A stretch of DNA of 5,549 nt. Origin: Oscillibacter sp. (GTDB lineage: Bacteria; Bacillota; Clostridia; Oscillospirales; Oscillospiraceae). The notes under the pieces are model-generated. The model worked only from the letters and a program-made list of their open reading frames with translations. It was not told the origin of the DNA and did not search any database. The stretch is taken from the NCBI GenBank assembly GCA_017447005.1, contig JAFSOM010000119.1, positions 1 to 5,549 on the forward strand. The letters are read 5' to 3'. Below, piece by piece: positions 1 to 5,225 of the stretch (position 1 is its first letter; every line of letters begins with the position of its first letter). Made by a program: the position numbers and the translations under genes.

Positions 1-172
1 CCGGGTCGGCGTCGTACTCCGCGACGCCGTTCAGGGCGTCCGTCAGCGCGGCGTACAGGTTTTCATCGTTGCAGACAATCTCCACATCGTTTCCCGTCGC
101 TGACGCGGGCAACGGAAGCATGGAGCATATCAGCAGAAAGGCAACGATTCGCCGGAGCAGTTTCCTTTTCAT
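1..172 (-). CDS. Secreted protein, N-terminal part (runs off the left edge)
   Basis: This gene starts at 172 and is cut by the window edge after 57 residues. The start is well supported: AGGAGG at 182-187 lies 9 bases upstream of the ATG. The protein begins MKRKLLRRIVAFLLICSM, with a basic N-region, a hydrophobic core and a plausible signal-peptidase site after LPASA near residue 25, so export is likely. The mature start (VEIVCNDENLYAALTDAL) resembles the 'DxNLxxAL' entry seen before leucine-rich repeats in bacterial surface proteins. That is inference from a short stretch and the function stays unassigned. It lies downstream of the hydrolase operon on the same strand but beyond a terminator-like hairpin. 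I see no convincing sigma-70 promoter in 173-360. Confidence 0.75.
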   Translation of the reverse strand, partial: MKRKLLRRIVAFLLICSMLPLPASATGNDVEIVCNDENLYAALTDALNGVAEYDADP

Positions 173-316
173 CTCCCAAAACCTCCTGAAACGATGATGC
201 CGCGCTGGATAGCGCAATTTAACCGACAAGACCGGCATAGGCTAAAAGCGGAGCGCGCGCCTTTTTTGAGAATAACGCGCTCTTATGGGCAAAGATTTGA
301 GCTTTCTGTCGCTTTT

Positions 317-332
317 ACGCTAAAAATAGCGT
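317..332. other. Small inverted repeat in the gap before the secreted-protein gene
   Basis: ACGCTA at 317-322 pairs perfectly with TAGCGT at 327-332 across a 4-base loop. It lies in the 261-base gap between the hydrolase stop and the secreted-protein start. It may be an operator or a leader hairpin of the secreted-protein gene, but six base pairs alone are weak evidence. The rest of 173-362 shows no gene I can support. Confidence 0.25.
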
Positions 333-362
333 CTCTTGCTACGAAACAGGCTGTCAGACGCA

Positions 363-391
363 AAACCTTTGGCGATAATCGCCAAAGGTTT
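363..391 (-). terminator. Terminator-like hairpin after the hydrolase gene
   Basis: Bases 363-375 and 379-391 form a perfect 13-bp stem with a 3-base loop, 43 bases past the hydrolase stop codon on the minus strand. Read on the minus strand, the 3' arm ends in GGTTT and is followed by T then GCG, giving four T in a row. This is a short U-tract, so termination may be moderate. The position fits the end of the Rpn-hydrolase operon. Confidence 0.6.
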
Positions 392-433
392 CCGTTGGCG
401 TTGTGTGCGATACAAGCCGGATTTCGCTTGCGG

Positions 434-997
434 TCAAACGGTTTTCCGGCGTATGAAACGCCGCGTCTTTTTCATGACCTCTTTCAGAATATCGAGATTC
501 CGCATGGGATTTTCAGTTTCCAGAGAGTGATTGCCACCTTCAATGACCGTTAGCGGAAGCCCCGCCTTTGCACAACCGGACAATACGGTTTCCGTCTCAA
601 CCCACGGGTCGGCGGTTCCCGTAAAGGCAATGCCGTTGCGCGGCTTTTCGCCGAACGTCAATGCCACGGGCGTGTAGAACACGTTCCGGCAGGTTACGCC
701 GTGAATCCTCGCGTATGCGGCGGCAATCGCCGTCCCCACGCTCTTGGAGACGAACAGAATATCGTCGTAGGCGTCCCAGCGGATTTCTTTCAGGGCGTCC
801 TCCGTCTGCGCGAACAGAGCCAGTCCCGCCGCCCGCATTTTTTCAGGATTCCCGCGAATGTCGCCCCCGTGATAGGCGTAATTCACATTGACGATTGCCT
901 GATAACCCGCTTCCCGCGCAAGCTCCCGGCTGAAATACAGCAACGGCTTGTCGCAGTGATAGCCGATTCCGGGAAAAAATACCGCGATTCCGTTCAT
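434..997 (-). CDS. Alpha/beta hydrolase, small cytoplasmic
   Basis: A 187-residue protein without a signal peptide or membrane segment. It has the parts of a compact alpha/beta hydrolase in order: a glycine-containing oxyanion region near the start (FFPGIG, residues 7-12), a nucleophile elbow FVSKSVGT with Ser86, the acid Asp130 in TGTADPW, and His157 in GGNHSLE. The elbow reads S-x-S-x-G, not the usual G-x-S-x-G, a variant I recall from related anaerobe proteins that begin FPGIGYxCDKPLLYxS. The substrate is unknown; an esterase-type reaction is inferred from the triad only. GGGAGG at 1002-1007 lies 4 bases before the ATG. It follows the Rpn-type gene by 30 bases with no terminator between, so the two are probably co-transcribed. 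Confidence 0.8.
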   Translation of the reverse strand: MNGIAVFFPGIGYHCDKPLLYFSRELAREAGYQAIVNVNYAYHGGDIRGNPEKMRAAGLALFAQTEDALKEIRWDAYDDILFVSKSVGTAIAAAYARIHGVTCRNVFYTPVALTFGEKPRNGIAFTGTADPWVETETVLSGCAKAGLPLTVIEGGNHSLETENPMRNLDILKEVMKKTRRFIRRKTV

Positions 998-1027
998 AAC
1001 GCCTCCCGAATCCGTCGTCCGCGTCGG

Positions 1028-1945
1028 TTACGCCCAATACTGCGCGACCTTATCCGCCGCCGTCTGGGGCTGTAAGCCGAACTTGTCCATGACCATCTTG
1101 ATAACGGCGTCGCGGCTTTGGGATACGGACTGGAGCGCCTCCACCAAAGCGCGAATCCCTTTTTCACTCTCCTCCCGCGCGGCTTCCAGTGCGGCTTCCC
1201 TACGGATTTCAATGTCATGGAGCCGCAACGCTTCCTCTTCGTCGAACATATGCCTCATAGCGCTTTCCACCTCCGTTTGTTTTTCGGAAAGGAACTCCAC
1301 GAGCGCCCCTTCCTCCATGCAACGCCTGATTGTCTCCTTCACGGCCTCCAAAGTGGGGCCGTATTCCTTGCGCGACTCGTCGGCGATTTCGCAAAAACGT
1401 ACATACTGGTCAAGAATGTCGCCTTTGCCGCTTCTGCGGATGACCTTCACCTCAAGGTCTATCCAGCCGTATTTCTCCCGCAGTTCCCGCTGGCGCTTCG
1501 CGTTCTCCTCAGCGTCCTCCAGCTTATCCGCGAACAGGCCGGACAGGGAAATGGAAGGCGGAGCCTTGCCAACGCCCGTATATACGACATACAGTTCCGG
1601 ACGCGGAATTTTGACCGCTTTCGTGGAATGTAGGTTCAACTCGTGACCCTTCACATACCGGTCGTAGGTTTCCGCGAGATACAGGAGAATGCGAAGGGCG
1701 AGATTTAGGGAAAATCTGCTCTGCGCTTCCATCAGGATGATGAGCAAATCGCGAACCTGCACTCCGAAGTCGTTGTAGAGACTGCTGACCAGCGCACTTT
1801 CCAGCGTAAGCGCGTGGAAGTCCTCCAGCGTCACCGCGTCGTCCTCCGGGTGAAGGGCGCGGTACAGCGCCATGACGCACTCCGGCCTGCTGAACAGCAA
1901 CGTGAAAACGCTGTCCTTAATGGTTCGCTTCATTCCATCGACCAT
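1028..1945 (-). CDS. Rpn family recombination-promoting nuclease / PD-(D/E)XK putative transposase
   Basis: A complete 305-residue protein of the group annotated as Rpn nucleases or 'PD-(D/E)XK nuclease family transposases'. It opens with KDSVFTLLFSRPE (residues 10-22), typical of the family. The nuclease core reads YNDFGVQVRDLLIILMEAQ, with candidate metal ligands Asp59 and Glu73 and the family E-x-Q (Glu73-Gln75), then a helix ILLYLAETYDRYV. The strand KIPRPELYVVYTG (112-124) is the usual continuation. Residues about 195-305 are charged and helical, rich in E, A and R, probably coiled coil. Start 1945 is preferred over the ATG at 1933 because GGGAGG at 1954-1959 lies 8 bases before it. In E. 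coli RpnA-type proteins are DNA endonucleases that stimulate RecA-independent recombination; activity here is inferred. It leads a two-gene operon with the hydrolase. Confidence 0.85.
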   Translation of the reverse strand: MVDGMKRTIKDSVFTLLFSRPECVMALYRALHPEDDAVTLEDFHALTLESALVSSLYNDFGVQVRDLLIILMEAQSRFSLNLALRILLYLAETYDRYVKGHELNLHSTKAVKIPRPELYVVYTGVGKAPPSISLSGLFADKLEDAEENAKRQRELREKYGWIDLEVKVIRRSGKGDILDQYVRFCEIADESRKEYGPTLEAVKETIRRCMEEGALVEFLSEKQTEVESAMRHMFDEEEALRLHDIEIRREAALEAAREESEKGIRALVEALQSVSQSRDAVIKMVMDKFGLQPQTAADKVAQYWA

Positions 1946-1987
1946 TGGCCTAACCTCCCGTTACGTTTTATCGGAACGTCCGTCCCC

Positions 1988-2017
1988 ATTATAGCGCACT
2001 GCGCGGCTGAAAAGCAA
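1988..2017 (-). promoter_or_regulatory. Sigma-70-type promoter for the Rpn-hydrolase operon
   Basis: On the minus strand a perfect TATAAT (1988-1993) follows TTGCTT (2012-2017) with an 18-base spacer. The start of transcription should fall near 1981, giving a leader of about 36 bases that includes the ribosome site. A 5-bp inverted repeat (1963-1967 with 1975-1979) lies in the leader; it is too short to name as an operator. The -35 box is weak (first three bases match). Confidence 0.6.
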
Positions 2018-2051
2018 CTGTCGGGGCGCATTTTTTCAAAAGGGAACGGCG

Positions 2052-2090
2052 AAGCCCAAAGAAAGTTCCGTCGAATCTTTCTTTGGGCTT
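2052..2090. repeat. Perfect 14-bp inverted repeat (hairpin) between operons
   Basis: Bases 2052-2065 pair without mismatch with 2077-2090 around an 11-base loop that can itself form three more pairs. It separates the ParA-side genes from the Rpn promoter, where a terminator is expected. Neither strand shows a proper U-tract right after the stem: on the minus strand CGCCG follows. It also lies inside the last codons of the out-of-frame ParB-side segment. It may be a Rho-independent terminator without a good tail, an mRNA-end stabiliser, or a dispersed hairpin repeat. Confidence 0.6.
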
Positions 2091-2195
2091 TGCGGGGCGC
2101 TAACCGGATACGGCTTACGGAGAAATTCAAGGAACAAATCTTCCAGATTCGCGTCTTTGCCCAGCTTGTCAAGCAGCGGGGCGAATTTCTTCCTG

Positions 2196-2462
2196 TCAAA
2201 CGTGATTTTGTCGGAATGGGACGCCAACTGATTTTCCGCCGCCGCTCTTGCCTCGCGCCACGCGGCTGTGATGTCCTCTGTCCTCCGTAAAAAAGGGAAG
2301 CAGTCTGTTCAGGGCGAGATTTGTCAAAAGAGGGGAAACGGCGGGCGCGGACTGCCGGAAAATTTTCTCATACGCCTGATTGCTGGCAATCAGTTCGGAT
2401 GTCCTCTGCGTTTCCGCCATCCGCCGTTTGAGCAAACCTTTCATGCCCTTTCTATCAGACAA
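2196..2462 (-). CDS. ParB-like partner of ParA, N-terminal fragment (frameshifted)
   Basis: An 88-codon frame overlaps the 3' end of the ParA gene by eight bases. The start is a TTG at 2460-2462. Its ribosome site is the excellent GGAGGTGAT at 2468-2476, inside the last ParA codons, which argues for translational coupling. Residues 1-60 look genuine: a basic start (KGMKGLLKRRM), then ETQRTSELIASNQAYEKIFRQ, then LALNRLLPFFTED. From memory this resembles the N-termini of ParB/Spo0J-type partition proteins encoded after ParA in Bacillota integrative elements, where 'PFFTADIGFKPYP' leads into the ParB domain; this needs a search. After residue 60 the frame turns into an unlikely tail (RGHHSRVARGKSGGGK). 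No helix-turn-helix or C-terminal ParB region is present, so centromere binding is doubtful. The break is the 7-bp duplication at 2272-2285. Confidence 0.55.
   Translation of the reverse strand: MSDRKGMKGLLKRRMAETQRTSELIASNQAYEKIFRQSAPAVSPLLTNLALNRLLPFFTEDRGHHSRVARGKSGGGKSVGVPFRQNHV
2272..2285. repeat. Exact 7-bp tandem duplication that breaks the ParB-side gene
   Basis: TGTCCTC occurs twice in direct succession (2272-2278 and 2279-2285). On the coding strand it reads GAGGACA GAGGACA. Seven is not a multiple of three, so the second copy shifts the frame. With one copy the reading is FFTED followed by ITAAWREARAAAENQ, with no stop until 2036. Slipped-strand replication is the simple cause. 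Confidence 0.8.
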
Positions 2463-3282
2463 GATTCATCACCTCCCGCGCCAGATTCCGGTAGGATTCC
2501 GCCGCGTTTTTTTGGGGAGCGTAGTCAAAAATGCTCTTTCCCGCCGCCGGACACTCCGCGATTTTTATGGTATATTCAATGGGACGTTCAAAAACGTGAA
2601 AGTCGGTTCCGTAAACCTCGGCCACGCCGGAGCGGACATTCTGACAAAGCTGAGGGCGGGACTGGTACATGGTCAGCAGGATTCCCGCGATTTTCAGGTT
2701 CGGGTTAAACCGCGCCTGCACCGTGGGCGCCATCGTCAGAACTTCCGGAATGCCCTCGCTGGCCAGAAAATGCGCCTGCACTGGGATAATGCAGTAATCC
2801 GAGGCGGACAGCGCGTTAATCGTCAGAAGCTCGTCTTTCAGTCCGCAGTCAATGACGATGTAGTCGTATTGGCCTTTCAGCGGCTCGATAACGCTGTCCA
2901 GAACTTTTTCGCAGGGACGCTCCGCGTCGTTCACAGAACTGTACTGGGACATCCGCATAACCTGAAGTCGGGCGGCGGCGTCCGACAGGCGCTTGTTGGC
3001 CGCAATCAAATCCACGCCGCTTTCCGTCCGGAGGGTCGAGCGCGAAAGGCGCGCCTCCAAATCCTCCGGGGCGTCAATCGCGGAGAGGATGAGCTTCGCC
3101 AGAGTGTTGTCGAGCGAGGCGGAGACATAGCCGAGGGCTGAAGTCAAATTCCCCTGCGGGTCGGCGTCAATAAGCAGAACGCGTTTCCCCGCAATAGAGA
3201 GCGCCGCGCCCAGATTCAAGGAAGTCGTCGTTTTGCCAACTCCGCCTTTCTGATTTGTGACGGAAATCATTTTGGCAGGCAT
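2455..3282 (-). CDS. parA: ParA family partition ATPase
   Basis: A complete 275-residue Walker-type ATPase of the ParA/Soj/MinD group, acting in the cytoplasm on the nucleoid to segregate a replicon or an excised element. Visible motifs in order: deviant Walker A KGGVGKTTT (residues 12-20, signature Lys12 and P-loop Lys17), Walker A' VLLIDADPQGN (35-45, Asp39 and Asp41), and Walker B YDYIVIDCG (139-147, Asp145). The usual PPS after DC is replaced by GLKD. IPVQAHFLASEG (166-177) is the usual later strand and loop. There is no N-terminal HTH, so it is of the short (type Ib or Soj-like) kind, whose autoregulation normally needs the partner protein. GAGGTG at 3291-3296 lies 8 bases before the ATG. 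The next gene overlaps its end and looks like a broken ParB-type partner. No parS site was recognised. Confidence 0.9.
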   Translation of the reverse strand: MPAKMISVTNQKGGVGKTTTSLNLGAALSIAGKRVLLIDADPQGNLTSALGYVSASLDNTLAKLILSAIDAPEDLEARLSRSTLRTESGVDLIAANKRLSDAAARLQVMRMSQYSSVNDAERPCEKVLDSVIEPLKGQYDYIVIDCGLKDELLTINALSASDYCIIPVQAHFLASEGIPEVLTMAPTVQARFNPNLKIAGILLTMYQSRPQLCQNVRSGVAEVYGTDFHVFERPIEYTIKIAECPAAGKSIFDYAPQKNAAESYRNLAREVMNLV

Positions 3283-3301
3283 ATCAGAATCACCTCATAT
3301 G

Positions 3302-3321
3302 GAATTGCGTAGCCGCAATTC
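3302..3321. promoter_or_regulatory. Palindrome just upstream of parA, possible operator
   Basis: GAATTGCG (3302-3309) and CGCAATTC (3314-3321) form a perfect 8-bp inverted repeat with a 4-base centre. It lies 20 bases before the parA start and covers the expected transcription start of the candidate parA promoter. It could be an operator or partition-type site, or a 5' hairpin in the mRNA. I see no second copy in the window. Confidence 0.45.
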
Positions 3322-3326
3322 ATCGC

Positions 3327-3356
3327 AGTATACGCGCATTTAGATTCCGTATTGAA
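3327..3356 (-). promoter_or_regulatory. Candidate parA promoter
   Basis: On the minus strand TATACT (3327-3332) is one base off the -10 consensus. The -35 region about 18 bases upstream (TTCAAT) matches poorly, so this call rests mainly on the -10 box and its position about 45 bases before the parA start. An activator, or a weak constitutive promoter, would fit. Confidence 0.35.
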
Positions 3357-3463
3357 CGACATATTTTCCTGTACAGTGCGGTAAGCGACGGCCATTTCGC
3401 GTGGTCTGTTGCGAAAAGTGTTGTAAATTCCAAAAATAGAAACTCTTGCGTATCGCTTGCCTT

Positions 3464-3538
3464 GGAGGTTTGAGAGGATTTTAGGCGGAATGTTTCACAC
3501 GCAGGAGGTCACTGGTTCGAGTCCAGTAGTCTCCACCA
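3464..3538 (+). tRNA. Degenerate tRNA-Val(CAC)-like sequence: good 3' half, no proper 5' half
   Basis: The 3' half is textbook: anticodon loop TTCACAC (3494-3500, anticodon CAC), anticodon 3' strand GCAGG, variable loop AGGTC, T-arm ACTGG-TTCGAGT-CCAGT (3511-3527), acceptor strand AGTCTCC, then A and an encoded CCA (3536-3538). The 5' side fails: the five bases before the loop (AATGT) make only two Watson-Crick pairs and a wobble with GCAGG, and no D-stem can be drawn. Yet GGAGGTT at 3464-3470 can pair with the 3' acceptor strand over all 7 positions (two G-U), and the total length of 75 is right. I read it as a tRNA 3' end carried as an attachment site, not a working tRNA. Val is read from the loop; the stretch also resembles Ala tRNAs, so identity is not certain. 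Confidence 0.45.
3494..3538 (+). other. Probable attachment site core (att) in the tRNA 3' half
   Basis: The conserved tRNA block starts at or near the anticodon loop and runs to CCA, which is the usual identity segment used by tyrosine integrases that target tRNA genes. It lies about 360 bases past the integrase stop codon, with the integrase transcribed toward it, as in many xis-int-attP modules. Strand exchange would then fall in or beside the anticodon loop near 3490-3500. An intact tRNA copy or the second att half is not in the window. Confidence 0.6.
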
Positions 3539-3588
3539 AGCCGAAACCCTTTACACCCCTCATGGTGTGTAGGGTTTCGGCTATTTTT
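3539..3588 (+). terminator. Strong Rho-independent terminator behind the tRNA 3' end
   Basis: AGCCGAAACCCT (3539-3550) and AGGGTTTCGGCT (3571-3582) pair perfectly over 12 bp. An inner 5-bp stem (3553-3557 with 3564-3568) extends the hairpin, and A plus TTTTT follows at 3583-3588. It starts directly after the CCA, as expected for a tRNA transcript on the plus strand. On the minus strand no T-run follows, so it should not stop transcripts coming from the integrase. Confidence 0.85.
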
Positions 3589-3665
3589 GCGTGAAAAAGG
3601 CTGTGCGCGGAACGCGGACAAATGTTACCTTGTGTTGCCCAATACCCCCTGATTTTGGGTCTGTA

Positions 3666-3692
3666 GCTGTATTAAGCTGTACGGGGCTGTAT
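3666..3692 (+). repeat. GCTGTAY triplet, cluster 1 (candidate integrase arm sites)
   Basis: GCTGTAT at 3666, GCTGTAC at 3676 and GCTGTAT at 3686: three direct copies exactly 10 bp apart, one helical turn, so all on one DNA face. A partial copy (CTGTA) precedes at 3661. They lie 128 bases to the right of the att core. Regular heptamers between core and int are typical of arm-type sites bound by the integrase N-terminal domain; binding itself is inferred. Confidence 0.55.
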
Positions 3693-3802
3693 GGGACGCC
3701 GTAACTTTTGGGATACTTTTCGGGGAAAATCCGCTTCTTTAGAATATCGCTGAAAAGTTGCGAAATCCAAGCCCTGTAAGCAACGGAGCAGTAACCGGAC
3801 AG

Positions 3803-3829
3803 GCTGTCTTGAAGCTGTACAGGCTGTAT
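3803..3829 (+). repeat. GCTGTAY triplet, cluster 2 (candidate integrase arm sites)
   Basis: GCTGTCT at 3803, GCTGTAC at 3814 and GCTGTAT at 3823 repeat the order and orientation of cluster 1, with steps of 11 and 9 bp. The last two units with flanks (AAGCTGTAC, then GGCTGTAT) match cluster 1 apart from the spacer. The two clusters start 137 bases apart, about 13 helical turns. Confidence 0.55.
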
Positions 3830-3896
3830 CCGAGCTTTCCTTGTCAACGTCTGTCCAAGCCCTTTGCGCGTCTCCTGGCATTCTGTCCTGCGCGTG

Positions 3897-5225
3897 TCAG
3901 CGATACCGGGGATTGACTTCCGCATCATCCGAGAGGAGCGGGTCCAAGGCCTGCATTTGCCTGCGAACCATGTCCTCGTTCAGCTTCGGCGCATAGGTTC
4001 CGTCCAGCAGTTGAGCGGCGGCGGCGTTCATCGCGCCGGTCACTCCGGCGAACACCTCCGGCACCACATGGCTATACACGCCCAAGGTAGTGGAAACGTC
4101 ACGGTGTCCAAGCAGTTTCTGCACGATTTTGGGGTTAATGCCCTGTTCCAGCAACATGGATGCGTATGTGTGGCGGTAGCGGTGCAGATTCAGCCCCTCG
4201 TCCCCGAAACCGTTCCGGTCAAGGAAGTGGCGGTAGGTGGCGCGGAAACCGGAATAGGTTCGCATTCCCATGGTTCGCGTGCTGACGAACACGAAACCGT
4301 CGGGAACCAGAACTTCGAGACCGCCTTTCAGCCCCGCGACGTACTTCATCCAGCGGCGCAGACGTTCCAACACAAGGTCGGGAACCTGAATGACGCGCCG
4401 GGAAGTCCGCGTTTTTGTCGCCCCAAGGGTGTCCGAACTCTGTTGCGTCTTGCCGTCTTCGTCAAAGACAATTTCGCGGGTTAAGGACTGCTGGATGGAG
4501 ACGGTCTTGGCGGCGAAGTCGATGTGTTTCCACTGGAGGGCCAGAAGCTCTCCAATCCGCATTCCCGTCAGCATGAGCATAGTGAGGATGGGACACATAA
4601 TCTCGTCACCCTCGGCGGCTTTTAGGAGCGACTCACGCTGGGCGATGGGAATCACTTTCCCTTCATTGTCAGGCTTGCGGAGTTGACGGGGGAGTTTTGT
4701 GTTCCGGGCGGGATTGAAGTCCGACAGGCGCATTTCCATGGCGTAGTCGTACATTTGAATCAGTACGCCCCGAACCAGCGAGATAGTCCGCTGAGACAGG
4801 CCTTTTTCCGCTTGAAGCTGGTACAGAAGCCCCTGAATCTTGACGGGAGTGACCTGATTGATGGGCAGGTTTCCAAGGGCGGGGACGATGTGGAGACGTT
4901 CGGCGGAGTAGTACAGCTCCATGGTTCGGCTATATACTTCGTGGACTTTGAACGTGCTCAGCCACTTGCGCAGGAAATCCTTGAGGAGCAGGTCGTCCCG
5001 GATAGCGGTGGATTCCTTGTTCATCTCCGTGGCGAGGGTCATGGCGACCTTGCGGGCCGCCTCTTCACGGGTAGCGGCGTAGAAATACTTCCGAATGGGC
5101 TTGCCGTTGTCAGGGCGGTAGCCCACTGTAACCTGTCCGACCCACTTGCCGTCGTTGCGCTTGTAGACGCTGCCCTCGTTCTTTCCGCGACGGCTGGCTT
5201 TCGGCTTGTTTGCTTTGCGCGGCAT
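3897..5225 (-). CDS. int: Tyrosine recombinase / phage-type integrase of a mobile element
   Basis: A complete 442-residue site-specific recombinase that would integrate and excise the element at a tRNA 3' end. Residues 15-60 form an arm-binding domain (GSVYKRNDGKWVGQVTVGY, then KYFYAATREEAARK). Residues about 80-170 are the SAM-like core-binding domain. The catalytic domain has all six expected residues: Arg223 (TGMRIGE), Lys271 (GATKTRTSRR), His348 and Arg351 (LNLHRYRHTYAS), His374 (LLGHRDVSTT) and the nucleophile Tyr384 (LGVYSHV). The tail after Tyr384 (58 residues) is somewhat long. The start has AAGGAGG at 5236-5242, 10 bases upstream. It has its own strong promoter at 5270-5298 and lies 82 bases below the HTH gene. 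Length and domain order fit the Tn916/Bacillota ICE and phage integrases. It looks fully functional. Confidence 0.95.
   Translation of the reverse strand: MPRKANKPKASRRGKNEGSVYKRNDGKWVGQVTVGYRPDNGKPIRKYFYAATREEAARKVAMTLATEMNKESTAIRDDLLLKDFLRKWLSTFKVHEVYSRTMELYYSAERLHIVPALGNLPINQVTPVKIQGLLYQLQAEKGLSQRTISLVRGVLIQMYDYAMEMRLSDFNPARNTKLPRQLRKPDNEGKVIPIAQRESLLKAAEGDEIMCPILTMLMLTGMRIGELLALQWKHIDFAAKTVSIQQSLTREIVFDEDGKTQQSSDTLGATKTRTSRRVIQVPDLVLERLRRWMKYVAGLKGGLEVLVPDGFVFVSTRTMGMRTYSGFRATYRHFLDRNGFGDEGLNLHRYRHTYASMLLEQGINPKIVQKLLGHRDVSTTLGVYSHVVPEVFAGVTGAMNAAAAQLLDGTYAPKLNEDMVRRQMQALDPLLSDDAEVNPRYR

Larger units (their letters stand above)
2036..2306 (-). pseudogene. Out-of-frame downstream part of the ParB-side gene
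   Basis: This frame is open on the minus strand from about 2306 to a TGA at 2036-2038. From 2280 on it reads like a real protein: TEDITAAWREARAAAENQLASHSDK, then FDRKKFAPLLDKLGKDANLEDLFLEFLRKPY. It is charged, helical and of normal composition. It has no convincing start of its own; a TTG at 2227 lacks a ribosome site. Its first residues (TED, at 2274-2282) repeat the TED of the preceding frame, because the DNA there is an exact 7-bp tandem duplication. Deleting one copy fuses the frames into one protein of about 140 codons. The last 15 or so residues run through the perfect hairpin at 2052-2090 and may not belong to the original gene. I do not recognise this part as a known domain. Confidence 0.55.
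3589..3896. other. Non-coding interval between att core and integrase (308 bases)
   Basis: I find no credible gene here. A minus-strand frame (3581-3928) overlaps the integrase end, lacks a ribosome site and crosses the terminator and repeats. What the stretch does hold is two clusters of GCTGTAY repeats, listed separately, with single CTGTA copies at 3661-3665 and 3774-3778. This is the place where arm-type integrase and accessory-protein sites would lie. Confidence 0.6.

Noticed and set aside
194..553. Plus-strand 119-codon frame across the 173-433 gap
   Set aside because: It runs through the terminator hairpin and into the hydrolase gene antisense; no ribosome site or family resemblance.
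1083..1646. Two long plus-strand frames (1083-1646 and 1118-1633) opposite the Rpn-type gene
   Set aside because: They overlap each other and a well-supported minus-strand gene with good start and motifs; their serine/arginine-rich composition is typical of shadows.
1930..2199. Minus-strand 89-codon frame over the hairpin and Rpn promoter
   Set aside because: It covers the promoter and ribosome site of the Rpn gene and competes with the more protein-like frame ending at 2036.
2380..3141. Plus-strand 253-codon open frame opposite parA
   Set aside because: It is fully antisense to a clear ParA with Walker motifs, has no ribosome site and shows arginine/valine-rich shadow composition.
3498..3538. 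Assignment of the tRNA fragment to tRNA-Ala
   Set aside because: The CACGCAGGAGGTC stretch and CTCCACCA end are also common in Ala tRNAs, but the 7-base loop set by the stem is TTCACAC, which places CAC (Val) at the anticodon. The doubt is kept in the feature entry.
3660..3829. CRISPR-like array
   Set aside because: Repeats are only 7 bases with 2-4 base gaps and no spacers; phased protein-binding sites explain them better.
3581..3928. Minus-strand 115-codon frame downstream of the integrase
   Set aside because: It lacks a ribosome site, overlaps the integrase end out of frame and consists largely of translated GCTGTAY repeats and terminator sequence.
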